The notes under the pieces are model-generated. The model saw only the letters and a list, made by a program, of their open reading frames with translations, did not search any database and was not told the DNA's origin. Made by a program: the position numbers and the translations under genes. Positions 56,197 through 64,000 of a DNA stretch of 64,000 bases are shown in pieces. How positions within the stretch are numbered: position 1 is the stretch's first letter; each line of letters opens with the position of its first letter. Source of the stretch: JASLBX01 sp036374175 (lineage in GTDB: Bacteria; Actinomycetota; Actinomycetes; Jiangellales; Jiangellaceae). The stretch is taken from contig DASUUH010000149.1 in NCBI GenBank assembly GCA_036374175.1, positions 1-64,000 on the forward strand. The letters run 5' to 3'.

Positions 56197-58740
56197 CTAG
56201 GCCGTCACGGCTATCTCAGTTGCCGCCGCATCGTGGACAAAATTCAGCCGCCCGACCCGTCCGGCGGCTGCCAGGTCGTTCGCGGCAATCTGCGTTATCT
56301 GCTCGTCCCGTCCCTGAACGGTGACGCGCGCGAGTTCAGCCCGCATAGAAAGCTGATGCCCGGATTTGATGGCGCGAATCCCCGAGAGGGCTGCTGCGGT
56401 TGTTCGCAGCACATTCGCCGAGCCGCCGGTTGGCAGCTCGTGCGGAGACGGCCACGCCGCCCGGTGGATGGATCCGTCGCGGAACCAGGACCAGACCTCC
56501 TCGGTCACGAAGGGCATGATCGGCGCCAGCAGCCGGAGCTGGACATCGAGGCCGAGCCGCAGCGCCGTCGCGGCCGACACTGCTGCGGGCTCTCCGCGTT
56601 CCCCGTAGGCGCGGTCCTTGACCAGCTCGACGTAGTCATCGCAGAACGTCCAGAAGAACCGTTCGGTCGCCTCGAGCGCGCTCGTGTAGTCGGATCGCTC
56701 GAAAGCCTCGGTCGCGGTCTGCACGACATCAGCCAACGCTGCCAGCATCGCCAGATCGAGTGGCTCGGTCACGGGGTGGGTTGTCCGGCCCGTCGCCCGC
56801 TCCGTCGCAGGCAGTGGACTCGTCCGGCCGGACAGCGGGGCGACGAAGCGGCCGACGTTGAGAATCTTCGTTGCCAGCCGCCGGCCGACCTTCATCTGCG
56901 CCTCGTCGAACGGAGTGTCCATACCGGGACGAGCGCCGGCCGCCCGCCAACGCACCGCGTCCGCGCCGTACTTGTCCAGCACGCCGATCGCCGTCGTGGC
57001 GTTGCCAGCCGACTTGCTCATCTTCTTGCGGTCCGGGTCCACGACGAATCCCGAAATGGCCGCGCGCCGCCACGGCAGCGACCGGTGTTCCAGATGAGAC
57101 CGCAGCACGCACGTGAACAGCCAGGTCCGAATGATCTCGTGGGCCTGGGCATGCAGGTCCATCGGGAAGGTCCGGGCGAACAGGTCAGGGTCGCGCCCCC
57201 AACCGCAGACGATCAGGGGCGTCAACGACGACGTCGCCCAGGCGTCCATGACGTCCGGATCGGCAGCGAAGCCACCCGGGCGGCCCCGCAGTGACTCGTC
57301 GAAGCCGACCGGCGGTTCCGACGCCGGGTCCACCGGCAGGTCGTCCTCCGCGGGAACGATCACCTCGTCGTACTTGATCGCGCCGTCGTCGCCGATGCGG
57401 TACCAGACGGGAATCGGCACGCCGAGGAATCGCTGCCGGCTGATCAGCCAGTCACCGGTCAGACCGGCCACCCAGTGCTCGTACCGGTGCCGCATGAACT
57501 CCGGCACCCAGTCCAGCTCACGCCCGCGGCGAAGCAGCGCATCCCGCAGACCGTCGTCCCTTCCCCCGTTGCGGATGTACCACTGCCGGCTGGTGACGAT
57601 CTCCAGCGGGTTGTCGCCCTTCTCGTAGAACTTGACCTGATGGACGATCTTTTGCGGCTCGCCGACCAAGTCCCCCGACTCGGCCAGCAACTCCACGAGG
57701 CGGCGCCGCGCCGATGCCGCAGTGCGCCCGGCGAGCTGCTGGTACGGTTCGGCGTTCAACCCGTCCGGCGGGGCGGGCAGGAACCGGCCATCACGCCCCA
57801 TGACCGCCCGGATGGGCAGGTCGAGCTCGCGCCACCAGGTGATGTCCGTGACATCCCCGAACGTGCACACCATGGCGACCCCGGTGCCTTTGCTCGGATC
57901 GGCCAACCGGTGGGTCAGCACGGGCACCTCGGCACCGAACAGCGGAGTCCGCACGGACGTCCCGGCCATGCCGGCGTACCGCTCGTCGTCGGGGTGCACG
58001 ACCAGCGCGACACATGCGGGCAGCAATTCCGGGCGAGTGGTGTCGACCAGGACCGCACCGTCGGAAGCAGTGAACGCGAGGCGGTAGTAAGCGCCGGGAC
58101 GCTCGCGGTCCTCGATTTCAGCCTGCGCCACCGCGGTCCGAAAGCCGGTATCCCATAACGTCGGCGCCTCGGACTGGTAGGCCTCGCCGCGGGCCAGATT
58201 GCGCAGGAAGGCCCGTTGCGACACAGCACGCGCCGTGGCACCGATCGTGGTGTACGTGAGCGACCAGTCGACCGAGAGGCCGACTCGGCGCCACAGTTCC
58301 TCGTAAGCCTGCTCGTCCTGCGCGGTCAGGCGCTCGCAGAGTTCGACGAAGTTGCGGCGCGAGACGGCGATCGGGTCGGCGGCCGGCCGATCCGGCAGAA
58401 CCAGATCGGGATCGTAGGGCAACGACAGGTCGCACCGGACGCCGTAGTAGTTCTGAACCCGGCGCTCGGTCGGCAACCCGTTGTCGTCCCAACCCATCGG
58501 GTAGAACACCTCGCGGCCGCGCATCCGCTGGTAGCGGGCGATCGCGTCGGTGTGGGTGTACGAGAACACGTGCCCGACGTGGAGGTTGCCGGACGCCGTC
58601 GGCGGTGGTGTGTTGATCGAGAAGACTCGATCGCGGGGTGCGGAGCGGTCGAACCGGTAGGTCCCCTGCTCAGCCCAGCGGGCGGCCCACTTCTCATCGA
58701 GCCCATCGAGGGCAGGCCGCTGTGGAATGTCTCGTGGCAT
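56197..58740 (-). CDS. Second valine--tRNA ligase, archaeal-like type
   Basis: 847-aa class Ia synthetase distinct from the 17-kb valS. The HIGH motif is HVGH in PTASGNLHVGHVFSYTHTDA (about 48-67) and KMSKS is KKMSKSAGN at about 575-583. An editing CP1 domain is at about 200-330 (GTGVAMVCTFGDVTDITWWR). The N-terminal pattern resembles the ValRS class found in archaea and some bacteria. It has no C-terminal coiled coil like the first valS. It may be a resistant copy or have a special task. A structured 200-nt leader precedes it. Confidence 0.88.
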   Translation of the reverse strand: MPRDIPQRPALDGLDEKWAARWAEQGTYRFDRSAPRDRVFSINTPPPTASGNLHVGHVFSYTHTDAIARYQRMRGREVFYPMGWDDNGLPTERRVQNYYGVRCDLSLPYDPDLVLPDRPAADPIAVSRRNFVELCERLTAQDEQAYEELWRRVGLSVDWSLTYTTIGATARAVSQRAFLRNLARGEAYQSEAPTLWDTGFRTAVAQAEIEDRERPGAYYRLAFTASDGAVLVDTTRPELLPACVALVVHPDDERYAGMAGTSVRTPLFGAEVPVLTHRLADPSKGTGVAMVCTFGDVTDITWWRELDLPIRAVMGRDGRFLPAPPDGLNAEPYQQLAGRTAASARRRLVELLAESGDLVGEPQKIVHQVKFYEKGDNPLEIVTSRQWYIRNGGRDDGLRDALLRRGRELDWVPEFMRHRYEHWVAGLTGDWLISRQRFLGVPIPVWYRIGDDGAIKYDEVIVPAEDDLPVDPASEPPVGFDESLRGRPGGFAADPDVMDAWATSSLTPLIVCGWGRDPDLFARTFPMDLHAQAHEIIRTWLFTCVLRSHLEHRSLPWRRAAISGFVVDPDRKKMSKSAGNATTAIGVLDKYGADAVRWRAAGARPGMDTPFDEAQMKVGRRLATKILNVGRFVAPLSGRTSPLPATERATGRTTHPVTEPLDLAMLAALADVVQTATEAFERSDYTSALEATERFFWTFCDDYVELVKDRAYGERGEPAAVSAATALRLGLDVQLRLLAPIMPFVTEEVWSWFRDGSIHRAAWPSPHELPTGGSANVLRTTAAALSGIRAIKSGHQLSMRAELARVTVQGRDEQITQIAANDLAAAGRVGRLNFVHDAAATEIAVTA

Positions 58741-58942
58741 GGTGGCTCACCTAGGTGTAGGAGCGCCCGGCAGATGTGACCGCCGGGGCGCCGGCGGAAT
58801 CGTGGTGCGAGTGCGCGCCTATGCGCGCACGGCTACTCGCGCCCGAACCGAGCCGGTGCGGGCACGCACGAGATGCCGGCTGACTGCCACGCCGAACAGC
58901 ATACGCGATCGCCGAGTTCCGACCGGAGCCTGCCGGCCGGTG
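58741..58942 (-). promoter_or_regulatory. Structured leader of the second valS
   Basis: 202-nt gap with three hairpins: CCGCCGG (58780-58786) / CCGGCGG (58791-58797), GTGCGCGC (58811-58818) / GCGCGCAC (58823-58830) inside GCGA/TCGC, and the palindrome CACCTAGGTG (58748-58757) beside the AGGTGAG ribosome site. TATGCT near 58900 (minus) could be a -10. The T-box antiterminator motif (TGGNACCGC) was not found, so any control is of another kind. Confidence 0.5.
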
Positions 58943-60160
58943 CTACTTCTCGAACTCAAGCCGCTCCGGGTCACCCGCGGCCGGTTCTGGGCCGACACCG
59001 GCCGGCGCCGAACTTCCCGGCAGGGTGAATCCGAACGGCGAGGCGTCCGCAGGATCGACACACCGGCTGAACCCACTTTCGGTGTAGACGATGGCCGGCC
59101 GAGGGAAGACGTTGCCTTGGGCGCCGCCGGCGTACCAACCTCCCTGATCAAGACACTCCGCCCAGTCCCACACCTCCACGTTGTCCACCGGTCGGCCGTC
59201 CTGGTCGTAGATCCGCACGCCTTCGAGCAGCCGGCCATCCTCGTCGTACAGGAACAGGTTGAGGATGGCAGAGCCGTCGTTGTGATGAAGGCCGTAGTAG
59301 TCGGGTTCGTAGTACGGCTCGTCGTACCAGACCGACAGGTAGCTATCGCTGGAGCCGGCCAGCACTAGAACCGCCGGCGTGAGCACCGTGAGCACGGCGT
59401 TGCCGGCGACCTGAACCAGCCGCCGCCATCCGAACAGGGTGCCCCGCACCGCCTGCCGGCCGAGCCACACCGATCCGATGGCCGCGGCGGCGAGCACAAC
59501 CATGGCAATCGGTGTGCGTGGAACCGGAAAGGCAAGCCGGGCACCCAAGGCGACCAGCAGCACCTGGGTGGCGACCCACGCCCGGAGCAACCACCACGCC
59601 GGACGCAGGGACACCACAAAATCGACGGTCGCCGCGCCCCACGGCTTCGCTGTCAGCGCCGCAATCCAGCTCTCCACCCGTCGCACGTCGGGCAGCTCGC
59701 GGAGTACCGATGCGGCGTCGCCCGAACGGCGCCGGACCAGTACCCATTCGCCGAGCGCCCCCAACACAACGGCGCAGCCGAGCAGGTACGCGGGCGTCAA
59801 CGGCGGCCCGTCCGCGAACATGAGCACGAGCCCTAGTGCGGCCACCGCCGCCCCTGCCCGGGAGAGCCAGGTAACGAGGAACCTCATCAGCCCGAGCGGC
59901 GCGGCCATCCGGCTGCGACGTACGCCACCCTCCGGGAATCCGGCGGCCGCTCTTAGCTCGGCGGCATACTGCTCCGGCGTGCCCAATCGGTCTTCAAGCG
60001 CGGCTTCAGACGCGTCGCCGCCGAGTTCGGCCATCACCTGCTCGAGATGTTCCGCGACGTCTTCAACCACCTCGGCCACCTCGTCGTCCGGCAGGTCGGC
60101 GAGCGCATCTCGTACCGCATCGACATAACTGGCGGCGGCGGTTGTCTGGATCGTGTTCAC
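58943..60160 (-). CDS. HAAS-domain membrane protein
   Basis: 405-aa protein. The N-terminal helical HAAS/DUF1700-like domain (about 8-75, SYVDAVRDALADLPDDEVAE, VVEDVAEHLEQVMAELGG) is followed by about seven transmembrane helices up to residue 285. A C-terminal extracytoplasmic domain (about 285-405) is rich in Tyr/Asp and has cysteines in WAECLDQGG and FSRCVDP. The ATG at 60160 overlaps the PadR stop (ATGA). HAAS domains pair with PadR regulators in many genomes, where they may tie membrane status to transcription. Confidence 0.8.
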   Translation of the reverse strand: MNTIQTTAAASYVDAVRDALADLPDDEVAEVVEDVAEHLEQVMAELGGDASEAALEDRLGTPEQYAAELRAAAGFPEGGVRRSRMAAPLGLMRFLVTWLSRAGAAVAALGLVLMFADGPPLTPAYLLGCAVVLGALGEWVLVRRRSGDAASVLRELPDVRRVESWIAALTAKPWGAATVDFVVSLRPAWWLLRAWVATQVLLVALGARLAFPVPRTPIAMVVLAAAAIGSVWLGRQAVRGTLFGWRRLVQVAGNAVLTVLTPAVLVLAGSSDSYLSVWYDEPYYEPDYYGLHHNDGSAILNLFLYDEDGRLLEGVRIYDQDGRPVDNVEVWDWAECLDQGGWYAGGAQGNVFPRPAIVYTESGFSRCVDPADASPFGFTLPGSSAPAGVGPEPAAGDPERLEFEK

Positions 60161-60492
60161 GCGACCTCCTTCGCACCGGTCTCGAGTAGGGCGGTCATGG
60201 CATCGGCGAACTCCCGCCAGGTCTTCGTCGACTCCGCGAGCAGGTCACGCCCGGCAGCGTTCAGCCCGTAGTACTTGCGGTGCGGCCCTTCGTCCGACGG
60301 CACGACGTACGTGGTCAGCCCGCCGGCGCGGTAGAGGCGGCGAAGCGTCCCGTACACCGATGCGTCCCCCACGTCGGTCAGCCCGGCGGCACGAAGCCGG
60401 CGGACGACGTCATAGCCATAACCGTCCGAGTCGCGGAGGACGGCGAGCACGGCGAGATCCAGGACTCCTTTGAGGAGCTGGCTGGTGTCCAT
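60157..60492 (-). CDS. PadR family regulator (short type)
   Basis: 111-aa short PadR. Winged HTH: MDTSQLLKGVLDLAVLAVLR, then YGYDVVRRLRAAGLTDV, SVYGTLRRLYRAGGLTTYVV. The terminal helix is dimerising. Its start (ATG at 60492) has no strong ribosome site nearby (AAGGGA 9 nt upstream). Stop overlaps the HAAS protein. TAGTGT about 40 nt upstream on the minus strand may be the -10. Confidence 0.92.
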   Translation of the reverse strand: MDTSQLLKGVLDLAVLAVLRDSDGYGYDVVRRLRAAGLTDVGDASVYGTLRRLYRAGGLTTYVVPSDEGPHRKYYGLNAAGRDLLAESTKTWREFADAMTALLETGAKEVA

Positions 60493-60571
60493 GCAAGTCC
60501 CTTCGTCAGCAGTGCTGTGCTGAGGACACTATTGCGCTATCCGGAGTACTACACAAGAGCCAGATGTAGGC

Positions 60572-61213
60572 GTGTCGGCGCACGCGGCCGGTTTGACAGA
60601 CTTGCGGTCCGTGCCCAGAGTCGTCCTTCTCGCCGGTCCGTCCGGCAGCGGAAAATCCCACCTGGCCCGATCCAGCGGGTTGCCCGTGATCACCCTGGAC
60701 GACTTCTACCGCGACGGCAGCGACCCGGCCCTGCCCCGCCACCCTGAACTGGGCATCGTCGACTGGGACCATCCGGATGCGTGGGACGCCGCTCGCGCGG
60801 TCGATACGCTGGCCGCCATCTGCGCCACTGGCACGGCGGACATTCCGGTGTACGACATTGCGCACGATCGGGCTGTGCGCACCCAACGGTTCTCCGTCGG
60901 CACGGCTCCGGTTTTCGTTGCTGAGGGCCTGTTCGCTGCCGATATCGTCCCGGCCTGCCGCGAGCGCGGCATCTTGGCCGATGCGATCGTGGTGCGGCGC
61001 AGGCCGTGGAAGAACTTCGTCCGCCGCCTGGTCCGAGATCTGGCCGAACGGCGCAAGCCGCCACTGACCCTGGTGCGCCGCGGGCTGACCCTGTGGCGGG
61101 CGGAGCGATCGCTGCTGCGTCGGCAGATCGAACTCGGCTGCCGCCCGATGAACGCAGCGGAGTTCAGGCGAGCGCTGGCGGCACTGGCCGTGGAGCCGCA
61201 GCAGCCGGCCTGA
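60572..61213 (+). CDS. Uridine-kinase-like P-loop protein
   Basis: 213-aa nucleotide-binding protein of the uridine kinase/phosphoribulokinase group. P-loop LLAGPSGSGKSHLA at about 19-32, ITLDDFYRDGSDP in the DDFY motif of uridine kinases (about 39-51), DWDHPDAWD, and VFVAEGLFAADIV. C-terminal Arg-rich segment VRRRPWKNFVRRLVRD. It probably phosphorylates a nucleoside. GTG at 60572 is used; a GTG at 60611 in frame would shorten the N-terminus to the P-loop. Adenosine deaminase lies downstream convergently. Confidence 0.82.
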   Translation: MSAHAAGLTDLRSVPRVVLLAGPSGSGKSHLARSSGLPVITLDDFYRDGSDPALPRHPELGIVDWDHPDAWDAARAVDTLAAICATGTADIPVYDIAHDRAVRTQRFSVGTAPVFVAEGLFAADIVPACRERGILADAIVVRRRPWKNFVRRLVRDLAERRKPPLTLVRRGLTLWRAERSLLRRQIELGCRPMNAAEFRRALAALAVEPQQPA

Positions 61214-61280
61214 CCGCCGTGAGATCGCCTACGTCGCGCGTGGCCGCCGAGCCCGCGAACCTAGGACCGAGCCGGGCCAT

Positions 61281-62393
61281 TCACTTCAAGCCGCGGATCC
61301 GGGCGAACGCCCGCTGCGCTCCGAGGTTGGCGTACCCCGGCTTGATCACGTCGTTGATCAAGGCCAGCCGCTCGTCGAACGGCACGAACGCACTCTTCAT
61401 CGCGTTGACGGTGAACCAGCGGAAGTCGTCCACGTCGTAACCGAAGGCCTCGGCGAGCAATTCGAACTCCCGCGAGGCAGACGTCGCGCTCATAAGCCGG
61501 TTGTCGGTATTGACCGTGACGCGGAAGCGAAGGCGGGTCAACAGCCCGATGGGATGCTGGCCGATCGACTCGGCGGCCCCGGTCTGGATGTTCGACGACG
61601 GGCACATCTCCAGCGGCACTCGCCGGTCCCGCACGTACGCGGCGAGGCGGCCGAGCGACACCTGGCCGTCCGGTTCGACCGTGATGTCGTCGATGATCCG
61701 TACCGCGTGGCCGAGCCGGTCGCAGCCGCACCACTGCAGCGCCTCCCAGATCGACGGCAACCCGAAGGCCTCGCCGGCGTGAATGGTGAAGTGGGCATTC
61801 TCGCGGCGCAGGTACTCGAAGGCGTCCAGGTGCCGGGTTGGCGGAAACCCGGCCTCCGCTCCGGCGATGTCGAAGCCCACCACGCCAGCGTCGCGGTAGC
61901 GCACGACGAGCTCGGCGATCTCATGCGAGCGGGCCGCGGTACGCATGGCGGTCAGCAGAGTGGCAATCCGGATGGGATGCCCGGCCGCCGCGGCTCTGGA
62001 CGCACCGAGCCGGAAGCCTTCCTCCACCGCTTCGACGACCTGCTCAAGGCTGAGCCCGCCGGTGAGGTGCTGCTCGGGGGCGTAGCGCACTTCGGCGTAC
62101 ACGACTCCGTCCGCCGCCAGGTCCTCGGCGCATTCAGCGGCCACCCGGACAAGACTCTCGCGGTTCTGCATCACCGCCACGGTGTGGTCGAACGTCTGCA
62201 GATAACGCTCCAGCGATCCGGAGTTCGCGGAATCGACGAACCACTTGTTCAGCTCGTCCGGGTCTGTGGCCGGCAGCTCGTGCCCGATGTCGGCCGCCAG
62301 TTCGATGATCGTGGCCGGGCGCAACCCGCCGTCCAGATGGTCGTGCAGCAATACTTTGGGAGCAGAAACGATCTCCTCGTGAGTCGGCGCCAT
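61281..62393 (-). CDS. add: Adenosine deaminase
   Basis: 370-aa amidohydrolase converting adenosine to inosine. LLHDHLDGGLRPATIIEL (about 15-32) gives the two metal histidines, and FTIHAGEAFG the third His plus catalytic Glu. CPSSNIQTGAAES and TVNTDNRLMSATSASREF hold the remaining His/Asp region. TACCGT lies 7 nt before the ATG at 62393 (leaderless). A common actinobacterial add; divergent from the F420 gene. Confidence 0.95.
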   Translation of the reverse strand: MAPTHEEIVSAPKVLLHDHLDGGLRPATIIELAADIGHELPATDPDELNKWFVDSANSGSLERYLQTFDHTVAVMQNRESLVRVAAECAEDLAADGVVYAEVRYAPEQHLTGGLSLEQVVEAVEEGFRLGASRAAAAGHPIRIATLLTAMRTAARSHEIAELVVRYRDAGVVGFDIAGAEAGFPPTRHLDAFEYLRRENAHFTIHAGEAFGLPSIWEALQWCGCDRLGHAVRIIDDITVEPDGQVSLGRLAAYVRDRRVPLEMCPSSNIQTGAAESIGQHPIGLLTRLRFRVTVNTDNRLMSATSASREFELLAEAFGYDVDDFRWFTVNAMKSAFVPFDERLALINDVIKPGYANLGAQRAFARIRGLK

Positions 62394-62431
62394 GTGATCG
62401 ACGGTACCGCTTCGCTCTAAGGTGAGCGCTC

Positions 62432-62863
62432 ATGACATCAGTGCTCCCTAATCCAGCGTCGTCGTTCGGCCGCCGGGTCCGCGCCCGGTTCCGTGAGGAG
62501 GAGGTCATCTGGCTGACAACTGTCGGCCAGGACGGTACGCCACAGCCCAATCCGGTGTGGTTCATCTGGCCGCACGACGACGAGATCCTCACCTACAACA
62601 CCCCGTCTGCTCACCGGCTGGCCCACATCGCCGCCCGGCCGGCCGTGTCGCTGCATTTCAACAGCGGCGAGGACGGCAATGACGTGGTGGTGGCCCGCGG
62701 CATCGCCGAACGCGTCGACCACGACCCGCCCCCGCACCAGTCACCCGCCTATCTGGCCAAATACCGCGACGCGATGATCACGATAAGTGGCAGTCTCGAG
62801 GCGTTCTCCGCCGAATACTCCGTTCCGGTCCGGGTGCGGATGACCCGTATCCGCGGCTACTAG
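62432..62863 (+). CDS. F420-dependent/PPOX-class oxidoreductase, Rv3369-like
   Basis: 143-aa split-barrel flavin/F420-type protein. It shows FREEEVIWLTTVGQDGTPQP, NPVWFIWPHDDEILTYNTPS and RLAHIAARPAVSLHFNSGED, matching the TIGR03667 Rv3369 family. F420 rather than FMN is likely from the family, but the cofactor is unproven. ATG at 62432; TAAGGT lies 8 nt upstream. Single gene between add and pta. Confidence 0.85.
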   Translation: MTSVLPNPASSFGRRVRARFREEEVIWLTTVGQDGTPQPNPVWFIWPHDDEILTYNTPSAHRLAHIAARPAVSLHFNSGEDGNDVVVARGIAERVDHDPPPHQSPAYLAKYRDAMITISGSLEAFSAEYSVPVRVRMTRIRGY

Positions 62864-62912
62864 GAACGCTTAGCCCTGCGCGACTCCCTACCCTGCCGGT
62901 AGGCTCGTGATC

Positions 62913-64000
62913 ATGGCGAGCAGCGTCTACGTCGCCTCCGCCGAGGGCGAGTCCGGCAAGTCGACAGTCGCTCTCGGCGTCCTTGAACTGCTTGTGGGTC
63001 GGGTGGGTCGGGTGGGCGTGTTCCGCCCGATCGTGCGGTCCGGCAGCCAGCCCGACTACGTCCTGGAGATGCTGCTGGACCAGAACGGCGTCGACGTGCC
63101 GTACGAAGATGCAGCCGGCGTCACGTACGAGCAGGTGCATTCGGATCCGGACGCCGCGCTGACCACCATCGTCGAGCGATACCACGCGCTCGCGGACCGC
63201 TACGACAGCGTCGTCATCGTCGGCAGCGACTACACCGACGTCGCCACGCCTACCGAGTTGGCGTACAACGCGCGCATCGCGGTCAACCTCGGTGCGCCGG
63301 TGCTGCTCGTCGTGCGTGGCCAGGACCGGTCCGCCGCCGAGGTACGGGCCGTGGCGGACATGGCCGTCACCGAGCTGGCGGCCAACTACGCCAAGCTGCT
63401 GGCGATCGTCGCCAACCGGGTAGATCCGGCCACGTTGGACGCGGTACGACAGGCGCTGGCCGGCAAGGTTCCGGGTTATGCGATCCCTGCCGAGCCCTTC
63501 TTGACCGCGCCGGCCGTCGCGGATTTGCAGGCAGCGTGCGGCGGCCGACTTGTCAGCGGCGATCCGCATTTGCTCGAACGCGAGGTTATGGGTCTGATCA
63601 TCGGCGCCATGACGCTGCCCAACGTGCTCGAGCGGCTGGTCGACGGCGGCGTCGTGGTGACCCCAGGAGATCGAGCGGACGTTGTGCTCGGCGTGCTGAT
63701 GGCGCACGCGTCCCAGACGTTTCCCTCGCTTGCTGGCGTCGTGCTCACCGGCGGCATCGAGCCGGCGCCGGCCATCACCCGGCTGCTCGAGGGTGTCGAC
63801 ACCCGGCTGCCGGTCATCCTGACCGAACAGGACACCTACGACACGGCGACCCGGCTGGCCGCGGCCCGCGGGCGGGTGTCTCGCGACTCGCCGCGCAAGG
63901 TGGAGGTCGCTCGTTCGCTGTTCGCATCCCATGTCGACGGCGCGGCGCTGTCGAGCCAGCTGGATGTCACCCGCAGCGAGGTCGTCACACCGCTGATGTT
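62913..64000 (+). CDS. pta: Phosphate acetyltransferase, N-terminal part (runs off window)
   Basis: Long-form Pta, converting acetyl-CoA to acetyl phosphate. The N-terminal P-loop-like domain starts VYVASAEGESGKSTVALGVL (about 5-24), and the DRTGG regulatory domain is at about 215-330 (PGDRADVVLGVLMAHASQTF). The catalytic C-terminal PTA domain lies beyond base 64000. TAGGCT is 7 nt before the ATG at 62913 (leaderless). The ackA partner usually follows but cannot be seen here. Confidence 0.92.
   Translation, partial: MASSVYVASAEGESGKSTVALGVLELLVGRVGRVGVFRPIVRSGSQPDYVLEMLLDQNGVDVPYEDAAGVTYEQVHSDPDAALTTIVERYHALADRYDSVVIVGSDYTDVATPTELAYNARIAVNLGAPVLLVVRGQDRSAAEVRAVADMAVTELAANYAKLLAIVANRVDPATLDAVRQALAGKVPGYAIPAEPFLTAPAVADLQAACGGRLVSGDPHLLEREVMGLIIGAMTLPNVLERLVDGGVVVTPGDRADVVLGVLMAHASQTFPSLAGVVLTGGIEPAPAITRLLEGVDTRLPVILTEQDTYDTATRLAAARGRVSRDSPRKVEVARSLFASHVDGAALSSQLDVTRSEVVTPLM

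Noticed and set aside
58741..58942. T-box riboswitch before the second valS
   Set aside because: The conserved antiterminator sequence was looked for on the minus strand and not found; kept only as a structured leader.

Overview
The window is a 64 kb chromosomal piece of a high-GC Gram-positive bacterium (Actinomycetota). The evidence is the GC-rich sequence with frequent GTG/TTG starts, actinobacterial families (DUF4233, DUF2017, DUF3618, GuaB1, CtpE-like ATPase, Rv3369-type F420 protein), the mec-cysO-cysM cysteine module known from Mycobacterium, and many promoters whose -10 box lies 6-7 nt before the start codon (leaderless genes). The genus cannot be read from the sequence alone. There are about 66 protein genes and one tRNA. 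No IS element, prophage or CRISPR array was seen.

Layout. 1-9.2 kb: a minus-strand housekeeping block, read from high to low coordinate: rne, rplU-rpmA, obgE, proB, proA, a 47-aa membrane protein, nadD, rsfS and a histidine phosphatase cut by the window edge. A CtpE-like P-type ATPase on the plus strand (9.7-12.1 kb) separates rne from the radical-SAM pair that usually adjoins it. 12.2-21.5 kb: the radical-SAM pair, ndk, folC-DUF4233, valS and guaB1, all minus. 21.6-27.8 kb: regulators, a GAF protein, a split NHEJ-type polymerase and ATP-dependent ligase, a FUSC membrane protein, a GroES-like protein and a DUF3618 protein. 27.8-31 kb: an ECF metal transporter (cbiMQO) with a nickel-type Nur box, shared with a divergent peroxiredoxin. 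31-44 kb: tRNA-Leu, redox enzymes, murI-MBL-rph-rdgB, a CGNR regulator opposite two lipocalin-like genes, mec-cysO-cysM, DUF2017-clpS, and the NAD salvage genes pncB-pncA. 43.6-47 kb: tyrosine/homogentisate catabolism (hmgA, an unknown gene, fahA). 47-54.7 kb: PlsY- and DegV-like proteins, a large LuxR-type ATPase regulator, a nickel-binding SCO4226-like protein, a small secreted protein, and a PadR-controlled ABC exporter. 54.8-64 kb: a second, archaeal-like valyl-tRNA synthetase with an aminotransferase, a PadR/HAAS membrane pair, a uridine-kinase-like protein, adenosine deaminase, an F420/PPOX protein and the first part of pta.

The most unusual signal is a ~75-bp intergenic element present three times (about 17193, 20001 and 40612). 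It has a 10-12 bp hairpin and a second, compensatorily changed stem. Two copies carry the same ATG-led sequence just before a gene, fused in frame to mec and ending on the folC start. Other points worth checking are the second ValRS/aminotransferase operon with its structured leader, the Nur-box cbiMQO/bcp junction, an orphan two-HTH regulator with a palindromic operator, and the probable CTG start of the DUF2017 gene.
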